Assembly: GCA_958295685.1 (NCBI GenBank)
Contig: OY282365.1
Coordinates: 806,001 to 870,000 of the forward strand
Direction: 5' to 3'
DNA: 64,000 nt
Source of the DNA: an uncultured Dehalococcoidia bacterium
Lineage (GTDB): Bacteria; Chloroflexota; Dehalococcoidia; Lucifugimonadales; CATQGZ01
Part shown: positions 35,678-44,111 of the stretch, one piece after another
How positions within the stretch are numbered: position 1 is the first letter of the stretch
Layout of the letters: every line of letters starts with the position of its first letter
Notes under the pieces: model-generated
What the model was told of the DNA's origin: nothing
The model's database searches: none
What the model saw: only the letters and a program-made list of their open reading frames with translations
Made by a program: the position numbers and the translations under genes

Positions 35678-37918
35678 CTAGTGCTTCCCCGGCCTCCACT
35701 CGATCACGTCCGTCTCCTCCGGCGTGGCCTCGATGCGGACGGGGAAGCGGTGCCCCTTCGCCAACAGGAGGCCGTCTCCCCTGGGGCACGACAGCAGCCA
35801 TCGCTGGAGGTCTTCAGGGAGGTCGAAGGCGTCGCCCACGGTGGTTATCGCCGCCGCGTCCTGCTGCAAGAGGAGCTTGAAGGCGGCGTTCTGGAGGAGC
35901 GCCCGCCCGGAGTGGCCGGTGATGGTCCTCGACGTGTCCTCGGACAGAAGGTCCTGGACGTCCTGGGTGATGAACTGCAACCCCAGCCGGTGCTTGCGCG
36001 CCCGCTTTGCCATCGACACCATGAAGGCCGCTCCTTCGGGGTGCTGCATGATGCTCCACACCTCGTCCACCACCAGCAGGCGGGGCTTTGGGTCTTGGGC
36101 GGCGGCAGCCCACACCGTCTCGGTGCAGACCATCGCGGCTGCGGGGCGAAGCTCCGGTTCGAGCAATCGCAGGTCGAAGACGGTGACCAGGGCCTCGTTG
36201 CCCAGCAGGTCGTCGCCCTCGTCGGAAAGAAGGTTGCGCAGGCTGCCGGTGGCGAAAGGGCGCAGCAGGCGCGACAGGTCCTGCCCCTCCCGTTCGAGGT
36301 AGGCGTAGAAATCGCGGAAGCCGGTGCGCTCCCCGGCCTGGGCGTAGTAGCCCGCCAGGGCGTGGTCGAGGGCGGCCCGCCGCTCGGCGGAAAGGCGCTC
36401 TCCCACCATCACCTCGATGAGGCGTCTCAGGCTGCCAATGCGCTGCAACAGCTCCTCGGAGTCCCCCGTGTTGATGACGAAGGGGTTCATGCCCTGGCCG
36501 GGCACTCCGGGGGAGAGCACCCGTCCGCCCGCCGCCCTCGCCATGTCCGCGTACTCCCCCTCCGGGTCGATGACGTAGGCGGTCACGCCCCGGCACAGTC
36601 CCCTGAGAACTCCCAGCTTGGTTGCGAAGCTCTTGCCTGAGCCGGAGCGTGCGAGGACAGCGGTGTTGGCGTTCAGGTGGGTGCCGTCCCAGGGGTCGTA
36701 GACCACCGGGGAGCAGGCCCGCATGTCGATGCCGTAGAGGGTTCCACGGCGCGTGTCCAGGTCGGGGGGCGAGAAGGGGAACAGCCTCGCCAAGCTGGAC
36801 GTGTCCAGCGTCCGCCACACGGCGACGGCGTTCAGGCCCAGGGGCAGCGTGGAGAGGATGCCCTCCCGCTGGCGGAAGCCCAAGTCGTCCAGCTTGCCCA
36901 GGGTGGTAGCAAAGTGGCCCTTCGCCCGCTGGGTCATCTGCTTGAGGGAGTTCTCGTCCTTCGCGTGGAGGGTCACGGACAGGGACGAATGGAACAGCCG
37001 CTCCCTGCCCCGCTGCACCTCGTCCCTGAGCCTGGTCACGTCCTCGAGGGCGATCTCCGCCTCGGGGGACATGGTGCGCCCTCGCTTGAAGGACAGGCTC
37101 TGGGCCGACTCGAACCTGACCTTCTGCCACTCCAAAGTTCGCGCCGCCTGCTCTGCGGGTATCGGCCCCAGGTGGATGGACAAGTCCATCGGCGCTCCCG
37201 CCGCCATCAGCCCTTGCAGGAAACCGGGGGCCAATGACCGGGGCCACTTGCCCAGGTGGAGGGAGCGGACCAGCCGGTGTCCCACGCGCACGTGGCGGCG
37301 GTTGATCTCCACCTCCACCGGCGTCTCCTCGTCGAAGTCACCGGGCGTGCCGCCGAGGGCGGCTGCTGCGAAGAGCATCTGCAATCGCCTGCCGTTCAGG
37401 GGGTGCACGGACAACCCCGCCCTTGCCAGCAGGCCGCGCAGCTCGTCGTAGCGGGCGTGCTCGGTGATGGCGTAGAAGCGCCGGTCGAGGATGCCGTCCC
37501 TCGTCTCAAGCTCGGTGAGCAGACGCCCCAGCGAGTCGGCTGCCGCCTTCGTCTGCGGGGGAAGGTTCTCCGGCTGCGCCTCTTTCAACTTCTCCCGCAA
37601 CCCGCCAAGGCGCGGCGGGTGCTGGCGGATGAGGAGCTGCACGGGGAAGTCGCAGGCGTTGAGCGCCCCGGCGAAGGCCCCCAGCTTCGGCTCGTCAAGC
37701 TCCAGGCCCATCACCTCACAGACGCCCAGCTTCACCCCGTCCAGGCGGACGGGACCGTCCTCATCCAGGTGGGAGACCATGAAGAACAGGGGCAGCTCCA
37801 GCGGCGGCTTGGGCGTGGGCGTCTGGGGTTCGGTAGTCTCTTGATTCTGCGGGGCGGCGGCCTCGTCGGGCCGCCCCTCCGCTTCTTGGGTCTTGATTCG
37901 TCTCAGCAGGTTCTTCAA
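35678..37918 (-). CDS. virB4: VirB4/TraC-type conjugation ATPase
   Basis: The 746-residue protein powers the type IV secretion machine. Walker A is ANTAVLARSGSGKSFATKLG, followed by TAYVIDPEGEYADMARAAGG and Walker B PRLLVVDEVWSIMQHPEGAA. The C-terminal block KRARKHRLGLQFITQDVQDL is diagnostic for VirB4. The N-terminal half (GQHPP-like LIRQHPPRLGGLREKLKEAQ, LHAKDENSLKQMTQRAKGHF) fits the membrane-facing domain. It is intact, with no frameshift. Confidence 0.9.
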   Translation of the reverse strand: MKNLLRRIKTQEAEGRPDEAAAPQNQETTEPQTPTPKPPLELPLFFMVSHLDEDGPVRLDGVKLGVCEVMGLELDEPKLGAFAGALNACDFPVQLLIRQHPPRLGGLREKLKEAQPENLPPQTKAAADSLGRLLTELETRDGILDRRFYAITEHARYDELRGLLARAGLSVHPLNGRRLQMLFAAAALGGTPGDFDEETPVEVEINRRHVRVGHRLVRSLHLGKWPRSLAPGFLQGLMAAGAPMDLSIHLGPIPAEQAARTLEWQKVRFESAQSLSFKRGRTMSPEAEIALEDVTRLRDEVQRGRERLFHSSLSVTLHAKDENSLKQMTQRAKGHFATTLGKLDDLGFRQREGILSTLPLGLNAVAVWRTLDTSSLARLFPFSPPDLDTRRGTLYGIDMRACSPVVYDPWDGTHLNANTAVLARSGSGKSFATKLGVLRGLCRGVTAYVIDPEGEYADMARAAGGRVLSPGVPGQGMNPFVINTGDSEELLQRIGSLRRLIEVMVGERLSAERRAALDHALAGYYAQAGERTGFRDFYAYLEREGQDLSRLLRPFATGSLRNLLSDEGDDLLGNEALVTVFDLRLLEPELRPAAAMVCTETVWAAAAQDPKPRLLVVDEVWSIMQHPEGAAFMVSMAKRARKHRLGLQFITQDVQDLLSEDTSRTITGHSGRALLQNAAFKLLLQQDAAAITTVGDAFDLPEDLQRWLLSCPRGDGLLLAKGHRFPVRIEATPEETDVIEWRPGKH

Positions 37919-37937
37919 CTCGGTGTTCTCCTTTGCT

Positions 37938-38270
37938 CTAGGGGGTCGGGAACTGGACGAGGCCGCTTCTCAGGAGGGCGGCCACAGCCTTGGCCAAGAG
38001 CACCAGCACCAGTCCGACGACGGCCAGAGCCACGGCGGTCCTGGCCCTGCCGCCGCCCCGGTCGTCCGCACCCTCGGCCATCAGGACGAAGCCCGCCCAC
38101 ACGATGGCGAAGACGGCAAGTCCGGCGGCGGCGTAGGTCATCGCGGTCAGCGCCCTGTCGAAGGCGTCCAACATCGCCTGCTCCTCGGCCGGGGCCGCGC
38201 CGGTGGTCGCCAGCGCTGCCCCGGCCAGGAGGGTTGCCGTCAACAGGCGCCTCACCAGGGCCACTCCCAT
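37938..38270 (-). CDS. VirB2/TrbC-like pilin or small conjugation membrane protein
   Basis: The 110-residue protein has a signal peptide (RRLLTATLLAGAALATTGAA), then two hydrophobic helices (MTYAAAGLAVFAIVWAGFVL and RTAVALAVVGLVLVLLAKAV) separated by a short charged loop, the VirB2 layout. It overlaps the PrgI-fusion gene by 19 bp. Confidence 0.65.
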   Translation of the reverse strand: MGVALVRRLLTATLLAGAALATTGAAPAEEQAMLDAFDRALTAMTYAAAGLAVFAIVWAGFVLMAEGADDRGGGRARTAVALAVVGLVLVLLAKAVAALLRSGLVQFPTP

Positions 38271-39973
38271 CCGAGGAGGTCGAACCAGCCGCGAAGCCCG
38301 TCAGCGGGCTCCTGTTCGGCGGGCGGGTCTTCCGGCTCAGGCTCCGGCAGTGCCAGCGCCGCGTAGGGGTCGTCGGACCCTACGTAGGAGGCCAATGCCA
38401 GGGACTCCTCGCGGCTCCCGATGACGGGAGATCGCTCCACCACCTCGGCCTCCACATGCTCCGGGTGGACGATGGTGAGGGTCACGTCCCGGTGGATGGT
38501 CGTGCCCGGCACGTGGGCGTAGGCGTAGGCGGAGACGGTGTGCTCCGTCGTGGTGCCGTCCTCGTGGGTGACGGTGATCGTCTCGCTGTCGCTGTCGGTG
38601 TCGCTGGCCCCCGGCCTCCACATGCTCACCGTCTCGGTGCGTTCCTCGATCCTCTCCGGGTGGTGGGTGAGCTGCGTCAGCGGGGGCATGGGGATGCTGA
38701 GGCTGGCCTCCAGACTCACGTCGATGGTCACGGCGTGAATGGCCGCGCCCGTCTCGACGGGAAGCCGGAAGCGGGTTTCTTCGTTTGCGACGAACGGGAC
38801 GCTGGCCTGCGACGCCCCCGTCGCTGCGGAGACCGTCCCCGTGATGGCCGTGACCGCGGCCTCCATGAGCGCCGTCTCGGAGACGCTCTCGTGTCCGGCC
38901 ACCGTCTGAAGCTCGATCGGGTGCTCGATGCTCGTCACGCACTCGGATTCGACCGCGCCTCTGACCGCCCCCTGCGTCCAGCCCAGGGAGGTCACGCGCA
39001 GGTCGCAAAGCTCCCCCTCGACTTCGGGGAGCGGGTACGGTATCCGGTCGTGCTCGACGGTGACGGCCCCCGCCTGCCCCAGCGTGTCCTCCCAGGACAC
39101 GGTGAAGGACGGCGCGGGGCCGGACAGGGGGAGGGAGTAGTCTGCTGCCTCCCCCTCGTCCAGGCTGGCCGATCCCCAGAAGCGCAGCCAGCTCCCCTCC
39201 GGTCCGCCGAAGGCCCGTACCCGGATGTCCAGGGCGGTGGCGGCCCGGAGGGTGACGGCGGCCCGGTCGCCGGAGACGGTCAACGCCTCGACGAATATCC
39301 GGCGTCCCTCCACCTGCTCCGACACCTCGAAGTCGATCTCGTCCCGCCACGGCTCGTAGCCGTCGGCCAGGGCCGACTGGGGGACGGTCGAGACCGCCGC
39401 TGCCAGAGCGACGGCGGCCATCACCGCGAGAAAGCCTTTCGGCTTCTTCCGGCGCTTCTCCTTGCCGTTCCCGTTGACGTTCTCCCTGTCAGCCTCCGCC
39501 CGCCTGGGCTTGCCGAACCAGCGGTGGGGACGGAAGGGCATCCGCCCGCCCGTCTTCTCGCGGCCCTTGCGCCTGGGGCGGAGGCTCCGCAGGGACTTGC
39601 CCGCCCGCTTAGCCATCAGCTTTAATGGGCCGGGACCGCTCTTCACCGGCTGCGCCGGCGCGGGCGGCTCGCTCCGCACCAGATGGGACGGCGGCCCCAC
39701 GTAGAGCCTCGCCCCCAGCCGGTACTTGAGCAGGTCGGCGGCCACCAGGGGCAGCCGCCGTCCGCCTATCTTCCCCACGACGGCGATAATCCCGGCCAAG
39801 CCGAAAAGGACGGCAATCGCCATCCTCACCTCGGACGGGCCGACCGGGGCGTAGCGGTATGCGCCGTAGGACAGGGCGCACACCACCACCATCGCCACCA
39901 CCTGGGGAAAGGTGAATCCCAAAAGCACCCTGTCCTCGGCCTGGACGTGAGTTGGGACCTCGTGTTCTCTCAT
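38252..39973 (-). CDS. PrgI-like membrane protein fused to a long extracytoplasmic region
   Basis: Residues 1-110 match the PrgI/VirB3-like group of conjugation proteins (EVPTHVQAEDRVLLGFTFPQ with two TM helices). A basic linker follows (KRAGKSLRSLRPRRKGREK), then a third hydrophobic segment (GFLAVMAAVALAAAVSTVPQ). About 370 residues of beta-rich, Asp/Glu/Thr-rich sequence come next (TVSMWRPGASDTDSDSETIT, EHTVSAYAYAHVPGTTIHRD). Ordinary PrgI proteins are about 110-130 residues, so the C-terminal part is an added surface module of unknown role. Confidence 0.65.
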   Translation of the reverse strand: MREHEVPTHVQAEDRVLLGFTFPQVVAMVVVCALSYGAYRYAPVGPSEVRMAIAVLFGLAGIIAVVGKIGGRRLPLVAADLLKYRLGARLYVGPPSHLVRSEPPAPAQPVKSGPGPLKLMAKRAGKSLRSLRPRRKGREKTGGRMPFRPHRWFGKPRRAEADRENVNGNGKEKRRKKPKGFLAVMAAVALAAAVSTVPQSALADGYEPWRDEIDFEVSEQVEGRRIFVEALTVSGDRAAVTLRAATALDIRVRAFGGPEGSWLRFWGSASLDEGEAADYSLPLSGPAPSFTVSWEDTLGQAGAVTVEHDRIPYPLPEVEGELCDLRVTSLGWTQGAVRGAVESECVTSIEHPIELQTVAGHESVSETALMEAAVTAITGTVSAATGASQASVPFVANEETRFRLPVETGAAIHAVTIDVSLEASLSIPMPPLTQLTHHPERIEERTETVSMWRPGASDTDSDSETITVTHEDGTTTEHTVSAYAYAHVPGTTIHRDVTLTIVHPEHVEAEVVERSPVIGSREESLALASYVGSDDPYAALALPEPEPEDPPAEQEPADGLRGWFDLLGWEWPW

Positions 39974-39997
39974 GCTCTCGCTCCTTCCTGTCTCGGT

Positions 39998-40285
39998 CTA
40001 ACCGCTCGTGGGGGTGGGCGTGGCCGGGTTGGGCACGTTGGGGTCCACCGGGGAACCCACCACCGCGTTCATCACCAGCTCCACGACGCCGTAGGCCACC
40101 ATCGCCAGGACGATGCCCGCCAGGGCGGTCATCATGGCGCTCTTGCCGCGCTCCATCTGGTGGGGCGCGCCGCTGGCCGTCAGGTACAGGTAAGCCCCGT
40201 AGATGAAGAAGCCCACGCCGACGGCCCCCACGACCCCCAGCAGGATTCCCACCAGGTTCGAAATCGTCTGTGTCAGTTGTTCCAT
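39998..40285 (-). CDS. second VirB2/TrbC-like small membrane protein
   Basis: The 95-residue protein has two TM helices (ISNLVGILLGVVGAVGVGFF and MTALAGIVLAMVAYGVVELV) around a GAPHQMERGKSAM loop, the pattern of VirB2/TrbC-like pilins in Gram-positive and Chloroflexota elements. There is no separate signal peptide. It ends in a Pro/Thr tail. Confidence 0.7.
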   Translation of the reverse strand: MEQLTQTISNLVGILLGVVGAVGVGFFIYGAYLYLTASGAPHQMERGKSAMMTALAGIVLAMVAYGVVELVMNAVVGSPVDPNVPNPATPTPTSG

Positions 40286-40396
40286 TCCCTCTTTCTCCTC
40301 TCGGACTCCCGTTTCGGAGTCCGTTGCTCGTCTCTATCGGTCTCGTTGTCTCCGCTCGCCTACCTGCACATCGCTTCACCTCCTTCGTCTTGGTCG

Positions 40397-41419
40397 TCAG
40401 ATGGGCGCGGGCCGCGCCCGCTCTCCGTTGGGGTCGTCGTTACTCGTCAGCGCTCCTGGGGGCGTCCCCGCCCCCGCCTCCGCCCGCCATGGGGTTGCCA
40501 TCGAAGCCGCCGAGCTGAGGCCGCCAGCCGCCGCCGACACCCCCGCGCTGGCCGCCATCGCTCCCACCGCCATGCCTCCCGGTCCTCCCGCCGCCCCGCC
40601 CGCTATCAACCCGATGGTCTTGGCCGACCTGACCATCGAGGAGGGCAGGTTCATGCCGAAATAGAGCATCGAAAGCCAGGAGTCGAAGGTCCCGGCGTTG
40701 CCCAGCAGAGACGGCACCCGGGTCGCCATGTAGACGAAGGCCAGCGACATGAGCAGCTTCCAGATCAGGTCCTGCACCGGCTCGAAGGCCGCTATCGCGG
40801 CGAACTCGCGCAGGAACCCGAATCCCAACGCCAGGGCGATGAGCTGGATGGCCTGCTGGAACACCGTCGTCATGAACAACCGCAGCCAGTGGCGTCCCCA
40901 GCCCGCCGTGTGGGGCAGAATCCACAGCCCCAGCGCGATGGGCGCGAGGGCCAGCAGGATGTCGATGAGGGCCAGCCTCAAGACCATCTGCACGATCACG
41001 TAGAGCACGAAGAAGCCGTAGACTAGGTAGAGAAGGGCCAGGAGCAGGGCCATGCCCACGCTCCCCGCTTGCACCGCCGTCAGCAGCGTGCTCAGGGTCG
41101 AGCGCAGCATGTCTCCGGGGGTGACGCCAAGGGAGATGGCGATGAAGCCCGACACCGCGTCGGCCACGTCGATGACCAGGGCGCACCACCACAGGGACGA
41201 TGCGGCGGCCACGAGGCCCAGGACCAGGCGGGGAACCATCTCCCGCCATCCGGCCTGGGCGCGGCCCACGTGGTCGGAGATGATGAGCGAGAGGCCCATC
41301 CAGCCCAGGATGACCACAAGCGCGGCGGAGGTGACGGCCCATACGACCGTCCACGCCTGCTGCACCAGGTCGTGGGCGTAGGTGAGATTGGGAGGGGTGC
41401 CGGTGATGATGTCGCCCAT
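40397..41419 (-). CDS. TrbL/VirB6-like polytopic conjugation membrane protein
   Basis: The 340-residue protein has six or more hydrophobic helices (VVWAVTSAALVVILGWMGLS, LVLGLVAAASSLWWCALVID, MALLLALLYLVYGFFVLYVI, LALIDILLALAPIALGLWIL, IQLIALALGFGFL) and a Gly/Ala-rich C-terminus. This is the layout of VirB6/TrbL inner-membrane channel proteins, and it sits in the expected place beside PrgI and VirB4. Confidence 0.75.
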   Translation of the reverse strand: MGDIITGTPPNLTYAHDLVQQAWTVVWAVTSAALVVILGWMGLSLIISDHVGRAQAGWREMVPRLVLGLVAAASSLWWCALVIDVADAVSGFIAISLGVTPGDMLRSTLSTLLTAVQAGSVGMALLLALLYLVYGFFVLYVIVQMVLRLALIDILLALAPIALGLWILPHTAGWGRHWLRLFMTTVFQQAIQLIALALGFGFLREFAAIAAFEPVQDLIWKLLMSLAFVYMATRVPSLLGNAGTFDSWLSMLYFGMNLPSSMVRSAKTIGLIAGGAAGGPGGMAVGAMAASAGVSAAAGGLSSAASMATPWRAEAGAGTPPGALTSNDDPNGERARPAPI

Positions 41420-41422
41420 CGG

Positions 41423-42040
41423 CTACCCGCCCTCGCAGTTGTCGGCGTCCTCTTGTGAGAACTCCTCGACCACTCCGCAGAGGGTCCCGTGGGTGCCCTC
41501 GATGACCCACCCGGCGGCGGCTTTCGCCCAGCGAGCGGGACTGAGGGCGGACAGAATCTTGTCCCAGATGCGCCCCGGCTCGTGGAAGGGTATGACGGCG
41601 TAGAAGTCGCCCCGCTTGCCGTCTTCAGCCTCCGCCAGCATCACCAGCAGGTAGGCGCGGTCCTTGTCGAGGCGGGGCTGCTCGTTCAGCTTGGGGTACT
41701 CCCACGAGTACTCCCAGCCGTCGCTGCGCTCCTTCTCGCCGCCCTGGACCCGGTACATGGCGCTTATCCAGTCGCCGGTGTCGGCGTCCCGCACCGCGTA
41801 GAAGAGGTTGGCGATCTCGTGGTCGAAGACGGGGCGGGCGACGAACTGGCCGTCGCCCTTGCGCTCAACGAACTCCCTGTCCCAGTTGACCAGGACGATG
41901 CCGTCGCCGGGCGGCGCCTGGGCCAGGGCTGTGTTGCTTGCGGGGATGGAAACGAGCGCCGCCAACAGCAGCGCGGCCGCCATGGGTATGAGCCGCCTGG
42001 CTCTCTTCAGGGTTCGTCGAAGGGTCCTTTGCGCTCCCAC
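41423..42040 (-). CDS. secreted hypothetical protein of the conjugation operon
   Basis: GTG 42040 follows GAGGAGGAGAAGAC. The 205-residue protein has an N-terminal signal segment (ARRLIPMAAALLLAALVSIP then ALAQA). A compact domain follows (IVLVNWDREFVERKGDGQFV, AVRDADTGDWISAMYRVQGG, DKDRAYLLVMLAEAEDGKRG). It ends just before the VirB6-like gene. I recognise no family; it is probably an exported part of the transfer apparatus, and first in the leftward operon. Confidence 0.6.
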   Translation of the reverse strand: MGAQRTLRRTLKRARRLIPMAAALLLAALVSIPASNTALAQAPPGDGIVLVNWDREFVERKGDGQFVARPVFDHEIANLFYAVRDADTGDWISAMYRVQGGEKERSDGWEYSWEYPKLNEQPRLDKDRAYLLVMLAEAEDGKRGDFYAVIPFHEPGRIWDKILSALSPARWAKAAAGWVIEGTHGTLCGVVEEFSQEDADNCEGG

Positions 42041-42210
42041 GTCTTCTCCTCCTCGTCGATGGGGTCTTGATGTCTGCCATCGAGTCTGAGGAGCGGTGGG
42101 GGGAAATATCATGGTCCGTGAGGGGGGCACGTCCGCGTGCCCCCCTCACGGGGCCTCCACTTTGAGAGGCCGGATGTGGTGTCATACCCGTGTACAAGGA
42201 TTGGGGTCAG

Positions 42211-42342
42211 TTCCCAAAAGGGAAGTGGGGGGCGGATTCGTAGCTGGAACAGGCGGAAAGAGGGTGGGTCGGAGTAGGAGTTGCGAGCACTTCGGGGTAA
42301 GGGTGGGTTCACCCAAATTGGGTGAAAGTTCCCAAAAGGGAA
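42211..42342. promoter_or_regulatory. three operator-like palindromes between divergent operons
   Basis: TTCCCAAAAGGGAA occurs at 42211-42224 and again at 42329-42342, each followed by GTGGG. Between them TTCACCCAAATTGGGTGAA (42308-42326) is a perfect palindrome directly abutting the second copy. They lie in the gap between the leftward conjugation operon and the rightward gene at 42,479, so a dimeric regulator probably controls both. Confidence 0.65.
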
Positions 42343-42478
42343 GTGGGCAATTCGGGGTGAGGGAGTGGATTCCTGCTAAATCGGAGCGAGCGATGTGGGG
42401 AGCGGGGCCTAATTGAGGGGTGGGATGCCCCCTACAGGACAGCCCCCTACAGGAGATGGCTGAGAAGGAGGTTCGACC

Positions 42479-43405
42479 ATGAATGAGACGCAGATGAACG
42501 GAACACAGGCTGATGTGAAAGAGGCGGAGCAGACGCCGGACGACGGGTCGAAGGCCGACGGGATGGCCTCGGACGGCGGTGCGGGCGATGGCTGGGACGT
42601 GGAGAAGGCGCGGAGGCACAGGCTGAGGGAGTTCCTGCGGGACCTGATTCGGCAGGAGGGCAAGATGGAGGCTGCCGAGCTGCTGGGGGTCAACCACAAG
42701 ACCCTGACCAGGGCCGAGGAGTCGGGCGAGATGACGGGGCGCATGAGCGATGCCCTGGAACTGCTGCTGAGGAGGGCGGACGACGCCGAGGTCGCACGGC
42801 TGCGGGAGGCGGTTCGAGTGATGGAGGAGCGGTTGGCGGCGTTGGAGGGCGGTGGGGATGCGCCGGATGCTGAGGAAGCGGAAGGCGAGGGCGGGGAGGA
42901 TGAGGCGAACACCCAGGCGCAGGAGAAGCAGGAGGACGACACGGAGACCCAGGCGGAGGATGGGAAGGACGGCGAAGGGGCGGCCCTGCTCTCCGAGCGG
43001 CCCGCCCCGCAGGTGGTGCAGCTGCGCCCAGTGAATCCCGACACGTTGCGGCCGTTCGACCCGGAGATCGTGACCGTGGAGCCTGCCGACGACGACGTGG
43101 AGATCTACGGCGACGCCTGGCCTCTGGTGGAGGAGTGGCGCAGCCTGCGGGCCGGTCATCCCAATCAGGGGAGCAGCCTGTCGTGGCTCACCACGCAGAA
43201 GCGTCTGCTGGAGCTGGAGCTGGCGATGCTGGAGGAGCACAGGCTGACCCTGCCGCCGGAGAAGCAGCCGCTCAGGGGCTTCGGTCGGAGCGGGCAGACG
43301 AGCTGGCGCCGGACGGCTCTGGCCGACACGCGGAAGGCTCTGGTCAGGCGAAAGCTGCTGCGCTGGGTACGTCGCATCCTTACCCTGGGGCTGTGGCGAC
43401 AGTAG
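42479..43405 (+). CDS. acidic hypothetical protein with HTH-like segment
   Basis: The 308-residue protein begins with an acidic low-complexity stretch, then an HTH-like region (LREFLRDLIRQEGKMEAAEL then GVNHKTLTRAEESG). A predicted coiled coil follows (ADDAEVARLREAVRVMEERL), then a long Glu/Asp/Gln-rich linker, and a C-terminal Arg-rich helix pair (TRKALVRRKLLRWVRRILTL). It could be the regulator binding the palindromes just upstream; this is an inference from position. AAGGAGG precedes the ATG. Confidence 0.55.
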   Translation: MNETQMNGTQADVKEAEQTPDDGSKADGMASDGGAGDGWDVEKARRHRLREFLRDLIRQEGKMEAAELLGVNHKTLTRAEESGEMTGRMSDALELLLRRADDAEVARLREAVRVMEERLAALEGGGDAPDAEEAEGEGGEDEANTQAQEKQEDDTETQAEDGKDGEGAALLSERPAPQVVQLRPVNPDTLRPFDPEIVTVEPADDDVEIYGDAWPLVEEWRSLRAGHPNQGSSLSWLTTQKRLLELELAMLEEHRLTLPPEKQPLRGFGRSGQTSWRRTALADTRKALVRRKLLRWVRRILTLGLWRQ

Positions 43406-43430
43406 GCCCCGGAGAGCCGTCTCCGGGGCC
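43405..43430 (+). terminator. strong hairpin at the 3' end of the acidic protein gene
   Basis: GGCCCCGGAG (43405-43414) pairs perfectly with CTCCGGGGCC (43421-43430) around AGCCGT, beginning at the stop codon; GGTTTCGG follows. Confidence 0.65.
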
Positions 43431-43439
43431 GGTTTCGGG

Positions 43440-44095
43440 CTGCTGCTAAAGCGCGGCTAAGTGGGAGCTACCTAGGTGCGAGCAATCTACGTTCGGGTGG
43501 CCCGTAACCCCCTCCGAAGCCTTCCATTCGCTCGGTTGTTCGGGTGATAATTGACGCAGTTTCTGGCTTTTCCAGCGTTTCGTGCCGAGAAACCTGGAGG
43601 GTTCCCGTCCCCCGAATCCGGGACCGGCTGCATAGGATTGAGCTTCGCTCTCCGAACAGCCGCCCAGGGGTCGGACCGGAAGGATTGAGCCTCGCTCTCC
43701 CGATGGTCTGCCCCGGAGGGACAAGCGCCTTCCCGCTGCGTGAGCCGGTCGTCGAGGGGTTGAGCCGTTGCTCCTCCGAGACCGTCTCGGATGCCGGGAC
43801 ACCGCCGTAGCGAGTACGGTGCAGACCCTGGTCGGAGTGCGCCCAGCACCCCGGCCATTCTTCACGCCTGCGGCGCAACCGTCACGCGGTTGGGTCGCAG
43901 CGCCAACGCACGCCGTCCTGTGGATGACCTGCAGGCCGGTCGCATTCCCCCTCACCGCAGCTCCCCAGGTCGCTTCCCTGTGATGTGACCCTGGGCCGAG
44001 CTGCGTCTTTTTCACCCCGGCGTCTCCCTGCGTTCGGCTCGTGGTCGGACTGCGGGCGTCGTCGGCAATCGGCAACGGAATCAGGCAGTACAGCA
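43440..44095. other. gene-free, hairpin-rich region (candidate structured RNA or oriT)
   Basis: About 650 bp without a convincing gene. GGATTGAGCTTCGCTCTCC (about 43635) recurs as GGATTGAGCCTCGCTCTCC (about 43682), and a weaker GGTTGAGCCGTTGCTCCTCC lies near 43758; each can fold as a GAGC-loop-GCTC hairpin. Further paired segments are CCGAGACCGTCTCGG (43777-43791), CCAGCGTTTC...GAGAAACCTGG (43573-43598) and AACCGTCACGCGGTT (about 43877). The open frames here overlap on both strands and have no RBS or family match. Confidence 0.5.
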
Positions 44096-44111
44096 AAGGA
44101 GGTACATCGGC

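Noticed and set aside
37256..39625. Long plus-strand open frame of 789 codons
   Set aside because: Antisense to VirB4, pilin and PrgI-like genes, which have clear motifs.
43446..44096. Minus-strand open frame of 216 codons and others in the same gap
   Set aside because: Overlapping frames on both strands, no RBS, no domain; hairpin content explains the sequence better.
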